Origin: Diplosphaera chodatii
Lineage: Eukaryota; Chlorophyta; Trebouxiophyceae; Prasiolales; Stichococcaceae
Assembly: GCA_032358165.1 (NCBI GenBank)
Contig: JAALGY010000033.1
Coordinates: forward strand, 124,001-188,000
DNA length: 64,000 nucleotides
Direction: 5' to 3'
Positions 1 to 10,782 of the stretch are shown here, piece after piece. The notes beneath the pieces were generated by a model, which saw only the letters and a list, made by a program, of their open reading frames with translations, was not told where the DNA came from and did no database searches. The translations under genes were made by a program, and so were the position numbers. How positions within the stretch are numbered: position 1 is the first letter of the stretch; each line of letters begins with the position of its first letter.

Positions 1-2088
1 CGGCGCCGGCCTCCGTTGGCGCCGGCGTGGGCGCCGCCGTCGGCGCCAAGCTGCTTCCTGCCGCCGCCGCCGCCGCCGCCGCCTCCGCCGCTGAGCCGGG
101 CCCGGGGTTGGCCACGGGCGGCCGGCTGCCGACCGCCACGTACGCCGCCCCGGGGGGCAGCGGGTCGTTGGGGCCCACCCTGGGGCCGCCGCCGCGCCCG
201 CGGTCGTTGGGGTCGTCAGGCGCCGCCGGCAGCATGCCTGCAGTGATGCCAGCCTTGCGTAAGCACCGCCTTCACTGGGTGCAGCACTGCATCTGGCAGT
301 GTAGAGCGGCATGATTGGTGGCTGGCTGCCTGCGTTCAGCGCAGAGCGCTGCACCGCGCACGGACCGTCATCGCAAGAGACATGCAGTGCGCACGCTGCT
401 GTGCGCAGGGGAGGTTTGGGACGCAGCAATCGACACACCTCGGGCTCAGGAGCCCTGCTGCTCGACAGCTCCTTGTCATTGCACGCTTTGGGGCTGATCG
501 GCGCACCTGGCAGGCTGCTGGGCGCTGGCGTTGGCGTCGCCGCCTGCCGCCCCTGCGCCTCCGCGGCCGCCTCCGCCGCCGGCGGCGGCGGTGGCGGCGA
601 CAGCGCCGTCTGCGTCCTGCCGCCGGGGATGCGGCCGTCGGGCTGGTCGTCCGGGATCAGGGCGTTGACATAAGCCGCGGTGGGCGCCGCCGTGGGCGCT
701 GCCGTGGGAGTGCGGCTGGGGGCGGCGGTGGGAAGCGCCTCCGCCCTGGCCTGCTGCGCCGCCGGCGCCTTTGTCGGAGCCGCCGTCGGCGCTTTAATTG
801 GCGCCCTGGTTGGGACCTTGGTCGGCGCTGCCGTGGGTGCTGCGGTGGGGGCCCGCGTCGGGGCCTTTGTGGGCAGCTTGCCGGCGACGCGGCCCTGGCC
901 CGCCGGCGGCGGCGGCGGCGGCGGCCTGCGCTTCGGCGGCGGCGGCTTCTTCCTGGCTGCCGCGGCGGCCGCCGCCGCCGAGACAGGCCCGGGTTTGGCC
1001 ACCGGCGGCCGGTTGCCGACCTTCACGTACACCGCGCCCGGCGGCAGCGGGTCGTTGGGGCCCACCCTGGGGCCGCCGGCGCGGCCGAGGTCGTTGGGGT
1101 CGTCGGGCGCCGCCGGCAGCAGCCCGCCGGGGGTCGCGGCTGTGCGCTGCTGCGCGTCGTGAAAGCGCACGTCAGCTACTTGCTGTGGGAGGAGGGCTTG
1201 AAGTCGAAGCAAAAGTTTGCCTGCTGTAGATACAGCACGGGGCCTGAGCAAAGCAGCAGGGACTTTGGGCGGCCCTGGAACAGAAGCTCGGTCCTGCAAC
1301 AGCATGGCACCAGGGCAATGGTTCAACGCCCGCACCTGCGTCGTTTTGGGTGGCGGCGGCTTTGGTTTCGCCTTTGGCGGAGGCGGCTTGGGCGCTGCCG
1401 CCATGCGGGCGTTTGCGCCGGCTTTCAGGTTGACGCCGCCGCTGCCGATGTTGGTGCTGATAACGCCGGGCACGCCGACTGATATGCCGCTGCCTGTGGG
1501 CTGGTCCGGCGTGGGCGTCACGCCGCGGCCGCCCTGTGTCGCGTAAGGGTTGGGGCGGCCGTCCGGCTGGTCCGTCGGCAGCCGTGTATCCACTTCCACC
1601 GAGACGTTGCCTGGCAGATTGGCGTCTACGTTTACGCCGCTGCCTGTCGCGTTCAGAATGACGCCCGGCAGCAGGCCGCCGCTGCGGCCGTCCGCTGACA
1701 CCGGCGGCGGCGGCTTCTTCGCGGGCGGCGGCCTGGGCGGCGGCTTGGGCGGCGGGCTGGGCGGCGGCCGGGGCGGCGGACGCCTAGGCGGGGAGCTGCG
1801 CTTCGGCGGCGGCGGCCGCAGCACCACGACTGTGCGCTTGGCGGTTGGGGCGGCGGCGGTGGCGGCCATGCGGGCATTGCCAGGGGCGGGCACGGGCTTT
1901 GGCGTCGCCGCCGGGAACAGCCGCGGCACCCAGCCCATGACCGGGTCCAGCTCGATGCCTACCTGCGCCGCTGTAGGGCTGGTACCGAACAACAAGCACA
2001 GCAGCATTGCCGCCGTCGCCGCTGGACCCCGCGCACGCCTGACGCCGGGTCTGGCCGCCGCATGCCGCGGCTGCGGCTGCTGCGGCAT
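1..2088 (-). CDS. Modular PTxAPT / proline-rich secreted protein (3' end beyond window)
   Basis: Three exons read on the minus strand: 2088-1336, 1149-507 and 237-1 (cut by the window edge), with matching phases and no stop, about 544 codons. The start is ATG 2088. A basic leader is followed by a hydrophobic run (AAMLLCLLFGTSPTAAQ), which looks like a signal peptide or anchor. Then come proline-rich tracts (PPPRPPPSPPPKPPP type), glycine/asparagine-rich stretches and TKAPTRAPTAAPTAAPT repeats. A module starting PNDPLPPGA, with Y-V-x-V-G and a following alanine run, occurs twice, at about 1090-960 and 180-65; the alanine run leads into APT repeats again. DQPDGR is also repeated. PTxAPT and PPP tracts are typical of algal wall or matrix glycoproteins; that role is inferred, since no catalytic domain is visible. 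Confidence 0.72.
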   Translation of the reverse strand, partial: MPQQPQPRHAAARPGVRRARGPAATAAMLLCLLFGTSPTAAQVGIELDPVMGWVPRLFPAATPKPVPAPGNARMAATAAAPTAKRTVVVLRPPPPKRSSPPRRPPPRPPPSPPPKPPPRPPPAKKPPPPVSADGRSGGLLPGVILNATGSGVNVDANLPGNVSVEVDTRLPTDQPDGRPNPYATQGGRGVTPTPDQPTGSGISVGVPGVISTNIGSGGVNLKAGANARMAAAPKPPPPKAKPKPPPPKTTQVRALNHCPGAMLLQDRASVPGPPKVPAALLRPRAVSTAGKLLLRLQALLPQQVADVRFHDAQQRTAATPGGLLPAAPDDPNDLGRAGGPRVGPNDPLPPGAVYVKVGNRPPVAKPGPVSAAAAAAAARKKPPPPKRRPPPPPPPAGQGRVAGKLPTKAPTRAPTAAPTAAPTKVPTRAPIKAPTAAPTKAPAAQQARAEALPTAAPSRTPTAAPTAAPTAAYVNALIPDDQPDGRIPGGRTQTALSPPPPPPAAEAAAEAQGRQAATPTPAPSSLPGAPISPKACNDKELSSSRAPEPEVCRLLRPKPPLRTAACALHVSCDDGPCAVQRSALNAGSQPPIMPLYTARCSAAPSEGGAYARLASLQACCRRRLTTPTTAGAAAAPGWAPTTRCPPGRRTWRSAAGRPWPTPGPAQRRRRRRRRRRQEAAWRRRRRPRRRQRRPAP

Positions 2089-2885
2089 GCTGGTGATATC
2101 TATGCCTGCTGCGGACTTGGCTCGCGCACGTCTGCTGCAGCGCGATCAGTCTGTCAGGCTGCCATGTGGCTGCTGCTCAGCCATGCGCCGCCATGGCGGC
2201 CAGCAGCGGGCGAGGTGGCCCGCAAGAATATCACGCGTCCCCCCGCCTTTGATGCCTCCTATACCCAGCCGTCTCCCACAGCAACAAGCAGACGCCGTGC
2301 GTGTAAGTCGAGAGGCGGTGCACACGCCTTTTGGTGCTGACAGTACTGCCTGCACGGGCGCAGTAATCTAGGTTCTGGCCGTCGCCTTCCCCGGCTTCCA
2401 GTCTCCCAGCAGGCATTTGGGCAGAGTGGCATCCTGGCAGGGTGGTGACCATTGCAAGACTATTTGGTTTGCGCTGCATTGGATACAAATTATGCTCAGT
2501 AACTGTTCACGCTGGTGTGAACCATTCCTCTTAGCACTGTGTGTCATGTGTCAACATGCGCCGCCAGCGTCACAGCAGCAACATGCGCCAGCGCATCAAA
2601 CCCACAAAAAGCAAAACTGCTGGCGCTGCTGTTGACCCTCAGCAGCACGTCATGGCAGAGCACGGCCTGCAGAGGCCAGACGATCATGACATGCCTCTGT
2701 CAGCACGTCGAATCTGCTGCACAGCCTGTGGCAGCAGGGTTGCATGTGTGCTCTGTGAGCCCCGGCTGCAACATGCGTTGAGCAGAACTGCGGAGGCGCG
2801 GCAGCCAAGCCGCGCGGCGCCGCCGCCTTTGCCCCGCTGCAGGACTTCCGATCGCCGGGCGACGCGCGACCGCCGCGCCGCACGG
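2089..2885. other. Intergenic region upstream of the PTxAPT gene
   Basis: No exon-like stretch with good splice sites was found on either strand. The plus-strand open frames near 2540-3250 are the antisense of the last exon of the VASt gene or low-complexity frames. It should contain the promoter and 5' UTR of the PTxAPT gene and the 3' UTR of the VASt gene. Confidence 0.5.
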
Positions 2886-5311
2886 TCACGTCGGCCGCAC
2901 TGCCGGGGCTGCATAAGCCAGTCCCCCGGCTGCCGCCGCCCCCGGTCTCGACCGCCGGCCGTACTCCATCGCCAACAAAGCCACGCCGCCCAATGCCGCC
3001 GCCGCCAAGGCGAAAGACGCCGCGGAGACCGCCCAGAAGCGCGGCACCGGCAGCTGCTGCTGCTGCTGCGCCTCCAGCTTCCGGACAGCCGCCTCCAGCG
3101 CCCGCACCCTGCAGCGGACGTGCGTGCACTGTGGCGGTGCGTCGGACTGCCACAACGCCAGCGGCAAACCGCGCAGCACCAGCACATGCTGCCATGATCT
3201 GCAGTTATCTCTTCTCGCTGAGTTGGTTGAGCACACACCGTCATAAATAAGTCGTTTCAACTCACATGAAGAACACCTAGTGGTGTGTTTATGCATACGT
3301 TCAGAACGGTGTGTTTGCCAACTTTGCGCTGCTGCAGCAGCCTGCAGCATCGGCAGTACTTTGCGGAATGCGTGCCGACTGCTTGCATCCAGGATGCGAG
3401 CAGTCGGTTGGCTGTCACGCCAGTGCTGCCGTGCTGTTGCCAGGCGCACAGGCGCTGGAAAGCCAAATTTAAAACACGTGTCGCAGGCACGGAGACTGAG
3501 CTGGCGGCACCTGGTTGCCAGCTGCTGTATCTCTGCAGTGTTGACCGATGCCGCCCTGCTGAGCCCTGCAGCGCAGACAGCCAGGCTTTGAACACAAGCT
3601 CTGATATGGCAATGCTATTGTAGCCTGCTGGCCTGTGCAATGTTAGAGCCAGTGCTGCCCAGTGCTGCGTGTCCCACAAATGCGAATGATCACTTGAGGT
3701 TGGCATGCACAAGAACACTGACTTGACGTGCGACGGCGCTGGCTTGGATCTGCAGCACCTGAGGCGTCTGACAGCGCCGAAGCATCGTAGAACGCCTCGT
3801 CCGTTGACTCCGGCGGCGAGGCGCCGCCGTCTTGCTGCGGCTGCGGCGGCGGCGTGGCTGCTGCCGACACCTGGTCGGGCGATGCCACAGTCTTCATGCT
3901 CAGTCTGCCATCGACTGCAAGCTGAGGCTCTTAAGCGTATGCTCTGTTCAGCGTTCAGACCATCAGACCACGAGAAACGTCCTGAAGCCAACAGGCCACT
4001 GGGCAATGAGCAGCGGTGATCGAGAACAGCTTGCTGCGCAACGTTCGGCCCACCTGTTGTGATACAGGGTGCGATTCGCACCATGACACCGCGAACGCCA
4101 GGAAGCTGTCTATAGAGTCTCGCGCCTGCAGATCGATACAACTTGTTGAGGGCTCAGGATTCAGGGTGTCAGGCGGTGCTTGACGACTCTCTCAGATCAG
4201 CACAATTTTGGCAAACTGGGGCGGGCATGGGCGGTGCAGCGACAACAGCTGCAGGCAGCAGCAAAGTGCAGGCCCCAGTCCAAGCATGCACGGGCCGGAA
4301 GAGCAGACAGGCGCTGGCCGATCCCGGGAACCTGACGCACACCTGCGTCGCCATGGTGTCCTCTATCATGCCGACCATGCCCCAGGGCCCGGTCGCCTTG
4401 CAGCTGACCTCAGCGCTGACCTGCAGCAGCATGAGTGATGCAATTCAAACCCTCGTCACCGACTCTGGACATCCAGCTTCACATCCAGCTGAAGCACCCT
4501 GAGTTGAGGCACGAAGCCACCGCCGCGTGGCTCCAGGGCTCCTTCACTGCAGCACCAGCGACGCCCAGCAGGAATGGCAGGACCCCGGCAGGCTGGTGAG
4601 CACTGCAGCACATCGACATAGGTCGCACGTCCAGAACGCAGGCACCTGGCAGCCGCCGTCTCGGGCCTCCAGCCGCAGCGCTGACGACGTCGTGAAGTTG
4701 GAGCCGCCGGCAAAGTCCATCACCGGGTCCGACCTGGTGAGCACATGGCGGCAGACGATCAGTCGCCTCTGCTGGTGTGCCCTGACACCCTTGGCGCGCC
4801 AGCGGTGCAGAGGCCACTGCTGCCGCGTGCTGTGCACCTGATGATGATGCCGCTGCCGTCGGCGTCCTCCCTCGTGGACACCTCCCGGATCGTCATGTTC
4901 CTGACGCCTGTGAAAAAACAATGGAGAAATAGTGTCAGCCAGCACGGCGCCTCAGCCCACAGGCGCGCAACAGCCACCACCATGTTTCCAGGATCGAGCA
5001 AGCAATTCAGGTATGACTGGTCACACACACAACTCCTTGCATGACACGATGACGTTTTGCTCACCAACTGTCTTCGCCAGGAGCGCGGGCGCTGGAACAT
5101 GAAAGACGACCTCCCGCCTGCCGCCCTCCCACGGGCCCACCACCGCGTCGGGGTCCTTGTTGCACTGCGCGTGGTACGCCCGCGCCGCCTCCGGGCCGGC
5201 GTACAGGCGCTCGAAGGCATCCTGCTCAGGCGGAGTGGCGCTATCCAGCAAATGTCTGACGTTCTCAAACAATTCTTGCAGGCTGAGCGAGCGCAAAGCG
5301 CTGTCCCTCAT
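2886..5311 (-). CDS. VASt-domain membrane protein (VAD1/GRAM-family like)
   Basis: Eight exons give 309 aa in consistent phase: 5311-5065, 4907-4838, 4733-4646, 4420-4343, 4125-4090, 3891-3759, 3565-3511, 3108-2886. Residues from about 25 to 165 match the VASt (StAR-like lipid-binding) domain: FERLYAG, then YHAQCNKDPDAVVGPWEGGR, REVVFHVP, VRNMTIREVS, and the end pattern VSAEVSCKATGPWGMVGMIE. A short coiled coil (EIQQLATRVRALEAAVRKLE) precedes a single predicted membrane span at about 261-283, as in plant VASt proteins with a C-terminal anchor. Those proteins act in sterol/lipid handling or cell-death signalling at membranes; the role here is inferred. The least certain junction is the acceptor at 3891. 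The same frame stays open upstream to 5494, so the N-terminus, and any GRAM domain, may be longer. Confidence 0.78.
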
Positions 5312-6284
5312 ATGTAGCTGACCTGAGGGCTCATGTCCGGGATGAAAGCGGATGCTGTCACCACCTTGACCATCCCAGCGGCCTGCGGCGGTCAACCCCA
5401 GACGGGGCCGCCACCACAGGCGGAAGTGCAGCGTCGCTGAACAGGTGCGCGAGCAGTTCGATAGCGGCGGCAGCGCGCTCAGTATTTCAGTGCTCTACCT
5501 ATGCGCTTTGCTGCAAGCAATGTCGTGATCGCGTTTGCACATGCACTTCAGGTATCAGGGATCAACTGGGTCAGGCAGAGCGGCGCTGTCGTTTGTCTCG
5601 TCAACAGCATTTCAAGGCGGTCTCCCATGTTGCTTTGCCCATGGCGATGGTGCGAGCCTGCGGGGTGCGGCGACATCCTACTGGCAGATCCATCATCGCA
5701 TGACAAGCATGACGTCAGCATGGCAAGGCCATGCAGCGCAGCAACAGCCCTGCAGCTTCCCCAGCAGCCCGTTTGCCACGATTATCGCCCTCTTGATCTA
5801 CCAGTTGCAACGGGAACAACTGCTGCAAAGACAGCAGCTCTTGCAGCAGGAGTTGTGTGCACCAACGTGTCAGAGTGTGCAGCCAATAGGCTCCTTGGCG
5901 AACTCCAGGGCTGTAGGTGCGGTTCAGACGTTGCTTGAGCTTGCGATCAGGTGGCTTTGTGATCCCCCAAGGTGCGTTTCAGGCACCAGTGCGTACACAG
6001 CTGCTGGGCAGCGGCAGGTGCGGCATCGCATGAAGCCGGGCCCGCATTGACAGCGGAGCTGTGTGGCGTGTGCGTCGGATTGCGCGCCCATCCTCCAGCG
6101 TTGACCAGCTGCGTCCAGCGCAGCGCAGGCAGCCACGACGCCGTGGCCACAGCACGACGAGCCGGGGCGGCAGCGGCAGCCGCAGCGCCGGCCGGGTGAG
6201 GGCCCGCAGCAGAAGCGGGGGCGGCCCGAGTGCCAGCCCCTATCGGACGCCGAGCCCAGCGTCCGCCGGCAGAGGCTCGGCGGC
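5312..6284. other. Divergent region between VASt gene (-) and CCR4-like gene (+)
   Basis: The minus-strand frame of the VASt gene stays open to 5494 and includes a tryptophan/arginine-rich stretch (LHFRLWWRPRLGL), so part of this segment may be coding. The rest shows no convincing exon. It should hold both 5' UTRs and a shared promoter. Confidence 0.4.
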
Positions 6285-9200
6285 ATGAGCGTCATGCCCG
6301 TGCCTGGCGGCGCACCCAGAATCCCGCCGCCAGATGTCACTGGTCACGCCCCAGCTGGCGTCGGACAATCATTTGGTCAGCCCGCCCGGCAGCCCCTGAA
6401 GCAGCGGCCGTGCGCCTACTTCCAGCGCACCGGCACCTGCCGCTACGGCGCCGGCTGCCGCTTCTCCCACGCGCTGCCTGCGCCTGGTGGCGATCGCCTG
6501 TGGAGCCATGCGCAGGTGACGTTTGTTTTGTGATGCCAAGCGGTAGTTGTCACTGCCGGGCGAGGGTTGCGCTTGCTGCTGGGTATCAGTCAAGATGTGC
6601 ATGCATATCAGCACCCACATCCTTACGCAGAGCACATAGGTATTGGTATTATATGTGTGCCATGGCGTGCATTCGCTCATCCTGGTGTGATACCGCCTGC
6701 AGGCCAGCAGCGATGGCGTGGGCGGCGCGGCGGCCGGCAAGCCGGTGCCCTTCACCTTCATGACGTACAACGTGCTGGCGGACTCGCTGGTGAGCTCCAA
6801 CACCACCATGTGCTGCAGACCGACCCCAGTCAGCGCCCCAAGTCAGGCCCCCAAGGTATCGTGCAAGCCTCTACACATCTGCGATCTCGACTGCCTTCGT
6901 TTCCAGTGACATAGGTGCGTTCAGAGTGTACCCGTCCCGCAGCAATGGGTCTCAGCACCAGCGTGCCTTTGAGTTTGCCATGCTCCGCCGTCGATGCAGG
7001 CGCAGAAGCACTGGGCGCAGCTGTACCGCCGCGTGCCGCGCGGCGCGCTGGAGTGGGACGGCCCCGCGGGGCGGGGGGCGCGGCTGCTGGCGGAGGTCAC
7101 GCGCCGCGCGCCGGACGTCGTCGCGCTGCAGGAGGTGGACCGCTTCTGCGAGCTGCGGGCGGCGCTGGCGGCCCTGGGGTGCGGTGCTGCTTCATCGATT
7201 TTTTTTGCCCTGCCGTCATCGCGTGCGCCATGCAGCCAGCAGTGCATGTGGATGCTGAGAGGGCTTCTGTCAAGTGGACGCATGCACCCACCCTTTGGCT
7301 GCACATTTGCCTACATCATGGGATGCGCATGCTCTTGCTTGAGCGTGTTCAGCGCTGTGCGCCTCCCCAGCCAGCCTGTGCATGCACGCTTCCCCAGAGG
7401 ATGGCGGCCTCGCTGATCGGTGCAGGCGTGTGACTGAAGCTGCATCGTGGACCTGCAGGTATGACGGCCAGCACCTCAGCCGCACCGGCGGCCGCTCGGA
7501 CGGCTGCGCCACCTTCTGGTGAGACGGGCTGCAGCCTTCTGGGTAGTCGGTTTCGGGCACCTGGTGTGTGCTGTCATGCCCGGCATGCTGGCCACTGCGT
7601 GAGCAGCGCCGTGCGCCCCAAGCCACACGTGTCCACACTTCATTCTGGCAGCGCTGCAATTGCGCCGGGTGATGCGTGCGCAGCGATTGCGCCACGATAT
7701 TGAGGAGCCCCAAACGTTGTGTGATCCTCGTGCAGGAAGCGGTCGGCGTTCGAGCTGGTGGAGTCGCAGCGCCTGTGCTTTGAGGAGCACGCGCTGAGGG
7801 ACAACGTGGCGCTGCTGACGCTGCTGCAGCCGCGGTCACGGCAGCAGGAAGCAGAAGCAGTTGCAGATCCGACGCGGCACCATGACCGGCAGCGGCAGCG
7901 GCAGCCGCATTCATCTGCAAACGGACATGCAGCAGCTGGCAGCGGCGTGGCGGTGAATGGGCGCTGCGCAGCCAAGGCGCCGGCAGCGGGAAGCAGAGCG
8001 ACGGCGGCAGGAAGCGGCGCGGCGAGCGACAAGCCGCTGCTGCTGGTGGGCAACACCCACATCCTGTTCAACCCCAAGCGCGGCGACATCAAGGTACACA
8101 ACATGTAGCCCCAAGTTGTTTTAAACCTGTTGAACTTGCTGGGTTGTGATCGTGATGCTGCCCAGCCCAGCATGGGTTTGCAGCGAGCACCATGTTTCAT
8201 TCCAGCTGCGTTGCGAAAAGTGCCGTGCAAAGGACACGCGTCTCAGCACGCATTCCTGGCGTGCAGCTGGCGCAAGTGCGGGTGCTGCTGGAGGCGGCGG
8301 CGGCAATGTCTGACGGCCCCACCATCGTGGCCGGCGACTTCAACAGCGCGCCCGCCTCGGGCGTCCACCGCTTCTGCAGCAGGTGTGCGTGTGCGTCACA
8401 CCGCTGCTCATGCCCGCACCGCAGCGTGGCAGCAGTGCGACACGTTCACTGCACAGCCGCGCTTATTAGCGCGCGGTGCTGGAGAGTGGCACACCGCAGC
8501 AAGACTCCTTTAGGGGAGTCTTGCATCAGCCAGGGGCCGCCTGTCCTCCCGGCACACATCGTGGCAGGAGGGCAGGTGCTCGCTGCACCCACCCTCTCCG
8601 GGCTTTAGCTGGCTTTGGCATGCTGACGCGGCAGGCGCCTGGCGCCGCCACGTCCGTCCGGGGTGACCCTCGAACCGCTGTCTGCTGCCGCAGCGGGGTT
8701 GCCTCAGAAACCTAAACCCTGCTGCTGCAGCGGGGAGCTGGAGCTGCCGGGGGAGGACCGCTCGCGGCTGTCAGGGCAGCATGGCGGCGGCGGGCTTGGC
8801 GGCGGCGGCGGCGCCCTCGGCAGCCTGCTCACCCGCAGCAAGGCGAGTCCATGCTTGCTGGGATTAGCACACCTGGTCTTGCAGGCCAGTTGCAGGGCGG
8901 GGCCCTGCAAAGAGAGAGCGCGAGGCTCCCACCGGATGCTGGATTTGGGGGCCATCGAGGCGGTGCGCCGTGAACAACTTGCGCTCACGCTTGTGTGGAG
9001 GTCCCGCCCTGTCGCAAACCAGTCCAGGTGTCCCTGCTCAGCTGCCGTCTGTCGGCTGCAATGTGTCGCCTACCCACCAAGGCTCGATGTCGCGCACAGC
9101 CCAAACTGCAGTCTCTTGTGGCGCAGCTGTGGAGCGCGGGGGAGCTGGAGTGCGCGATGGGGGCGTCCCCGGCGGCTGGGGACGCGGCGCGGGGCATCGC

Positions 9201-10095
9201 GCGGCACCCCCTGGCGCTGCGCAGCGCCTACGCCGCGGTAGGGGTAGTTGAAGAACTTCTTATTCAAACTTTATTTAGAACTTCTACTATGTTCTTCACA
9301 TACCCCTAGCAGCGGTGCAGTCGCTTCGCACATGTCCACCTGCTTGGCATGCCTTGCTTGTCGATGTTGGGGGCGGTTGGCTGGCGCTTGCTCCAGGCCT
9401 GATGGCCGCAGCACAATCCAACAAGGCGGCTGCTGATGTGTCGGTGTGACCTGCAGGTGGATGGGGCGGAGCCGGTCTTCAGCACCAGCCACGGCGCGGC
9501 GTTCACCACCGTGGACTACATCTGGTATACGCCGCAGGTGGGTCCACACCTGACACAACCGTCGCAAATGCGACAGCCAGCAGTCACCTGGAGGCACACC
9601 ATGTGGCAACCTGGGCATGGCTTGCTGGCCAGGTTGCACCTCGTCTCATGCACCTCGTCTCACGCGGAAACGAAAGCGTCTTCGCAGGCTGGCGGCCATC
9701 AGCTGCGGCCGACGGCGGTGCTGCTGCCGCCGCACCCGTCCGCCGCGGCCGCCGGGCTGCCCAGCATGGAGCTGCCCAGCGACCACATCCCGCTGCTGGC
9801 GCGCTTCGAGCTGGCGGCGGCCCGCCCTGGGACGGAGCCCGGTGCGGACGGCAGGGGAGCGTGCCAGGCGTCGATCGCTGCAGCGGCGGCGGCGGCCGCC
9901 GAGGCCCGGGCGGCTGCGTGTGCCGCGGCGAGGGAGGCAGGGCACGAAGCTGGGGCGGCGCCTGCGGGGCGCGTGCTCAGCAGTAGTGGCAGGCCGGATG
10001 GGAGGGACAGCAGTAGCAGGGGCAGTGAGAGAGCAGGCGCGGGGTCACAGTCCACACAGGCGCCAAAGTTCGTGGGCATCGGCACCGTGCTGTAG
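6285..10095 (+). CDS. CCCH zinc finger plus CCR4-type EEP nuclease (putative deadenylase)
   Basis: Ten exons give 585 aa in perfect phase: 6285-6515, 6703-6789, 7000-7178, 7459-7518, 7736-8093, 8267-8382, 8731-8842, 9112-9237, 9457-9537, 9688-10095. Residues 43-62 form a C-x8-C-x5-C-x3-H zinc finger (C43, C52, C58, H62), an RNA-binding type. The rest is an exonuclease/endonuclease/phosphatase fold with its catalytic signatures: MTYNVLAD (N100), VALQEVD (E151), VAGDFNS (D329, N331), TVDYIWYT and SDHIPLL (H483). This matches CCR4/nocturnin-like enzymes that shorten poly(A) tails or cleave related nucleotides; the substrate is inferred. A glycine-rich insert lies in exon 7. Intron 7 starts with GC (AAG|GCGAGT). 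Intron 8 contains a 70-bp inverted-repeat element. The tail is alanine- and serine-rich. Confidence 0.9.
9239..9308. mobile_element. 70-bp MITE-like inverted-repeat element in an intron
   Basis: The left end 9239-9256 and the reverse complement of the right end 9291-9308 match at 16 of 18 positions (TAGGGGTA..TGAAGAAC). The interior is AT-rich, unlike its GC-rich surroundings. The element begins at the T of the intron's GT donor (9238-9239), so it may have created or moved that splice site. It carries no coding capacity. No second copy was seen in this window. Confidence 0.5.
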
Positions 10096-10782
10096 TTGAC
10101 TCACAGCTGCAAGAAGCTTTGGTCCTTGCAGAAAGCCCCCCACTGCCGGTGTGCGGCATGTTGGACCATATGTCTGCAATCCCTGCAATCGCGTGCCAAG
10201 TGAGTTGGCTGGTCGTTTTGATGGCGATCGAGACAGTGTGATGGTAAATTAGGCGGACGTCTGCAGCAGGTTCTGACCTATATCAGACTCTGGTCTACAT
10301 GTGTTTGCGCTTCTGCGTGACGGGCGCAAAGCATGCACATATGTGCTGTGGGCCACGGCGTGCTGCTCGATTTCATCGGGATAATGCGCCTCATGTGCCC
10401 GGCATGCATGTTATGGCGTCCCAGGATGGCGGGATGCTGGGTATCATGCTGCATCCCACTCATTTATCCTGCGGTACACGTGGTTGTACAGGCTAGACCG
10501 CGGCTGACACAAGCAGCAGGAAGCACTTCCCGCTACTTCCACAGTGGCATGCAGTACAACGCAGCGGTGAACTGGTGATGCACCCCGTCTGCTTGGCTTG
10601 AGTCACATCTGCATCGTTATAGCATGTACAGAACCAGGGCGCTGTGCGCCTGGCGCCTGAGGCGGAGTGATCGCAAAGACATGTGGTATTCGTCTTGCCA
10701 TCTTTGAGGTGTCGGGACCGTGCATGCAGCGAAGGGCAGCTCGATCTCGGCGGGACTGACAGAGCTTCTCGATCAGACAGCA
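10096..10782. other. Intergenic region, probable promoter of the NT-C2/DIL gene
   Basis: No supported gene. Short open frames on both strands lack splice-consistent extensions. It lies between two plus-strand genes and should hold the 3' UTR of the nuclease gene and the promoter and 5' UTR of the next gene. Confidence 0.5.

Noticed and set aside
382..1482. Long plus-strand open frames (e.g. 366 aa; 160 aa with repeated VGAAVGA) over the PTxAPT gene
   Set aside because: They are low-complexity antisense frames. The minus strand has a signal-like start, matched splice phases and repeated amino-acid modules.
10278..10578. Small open frames in the region before the NT-C2/DIL gene
   Set aside because: Short on both strands, no conserved pattern and no splice sites in phase.
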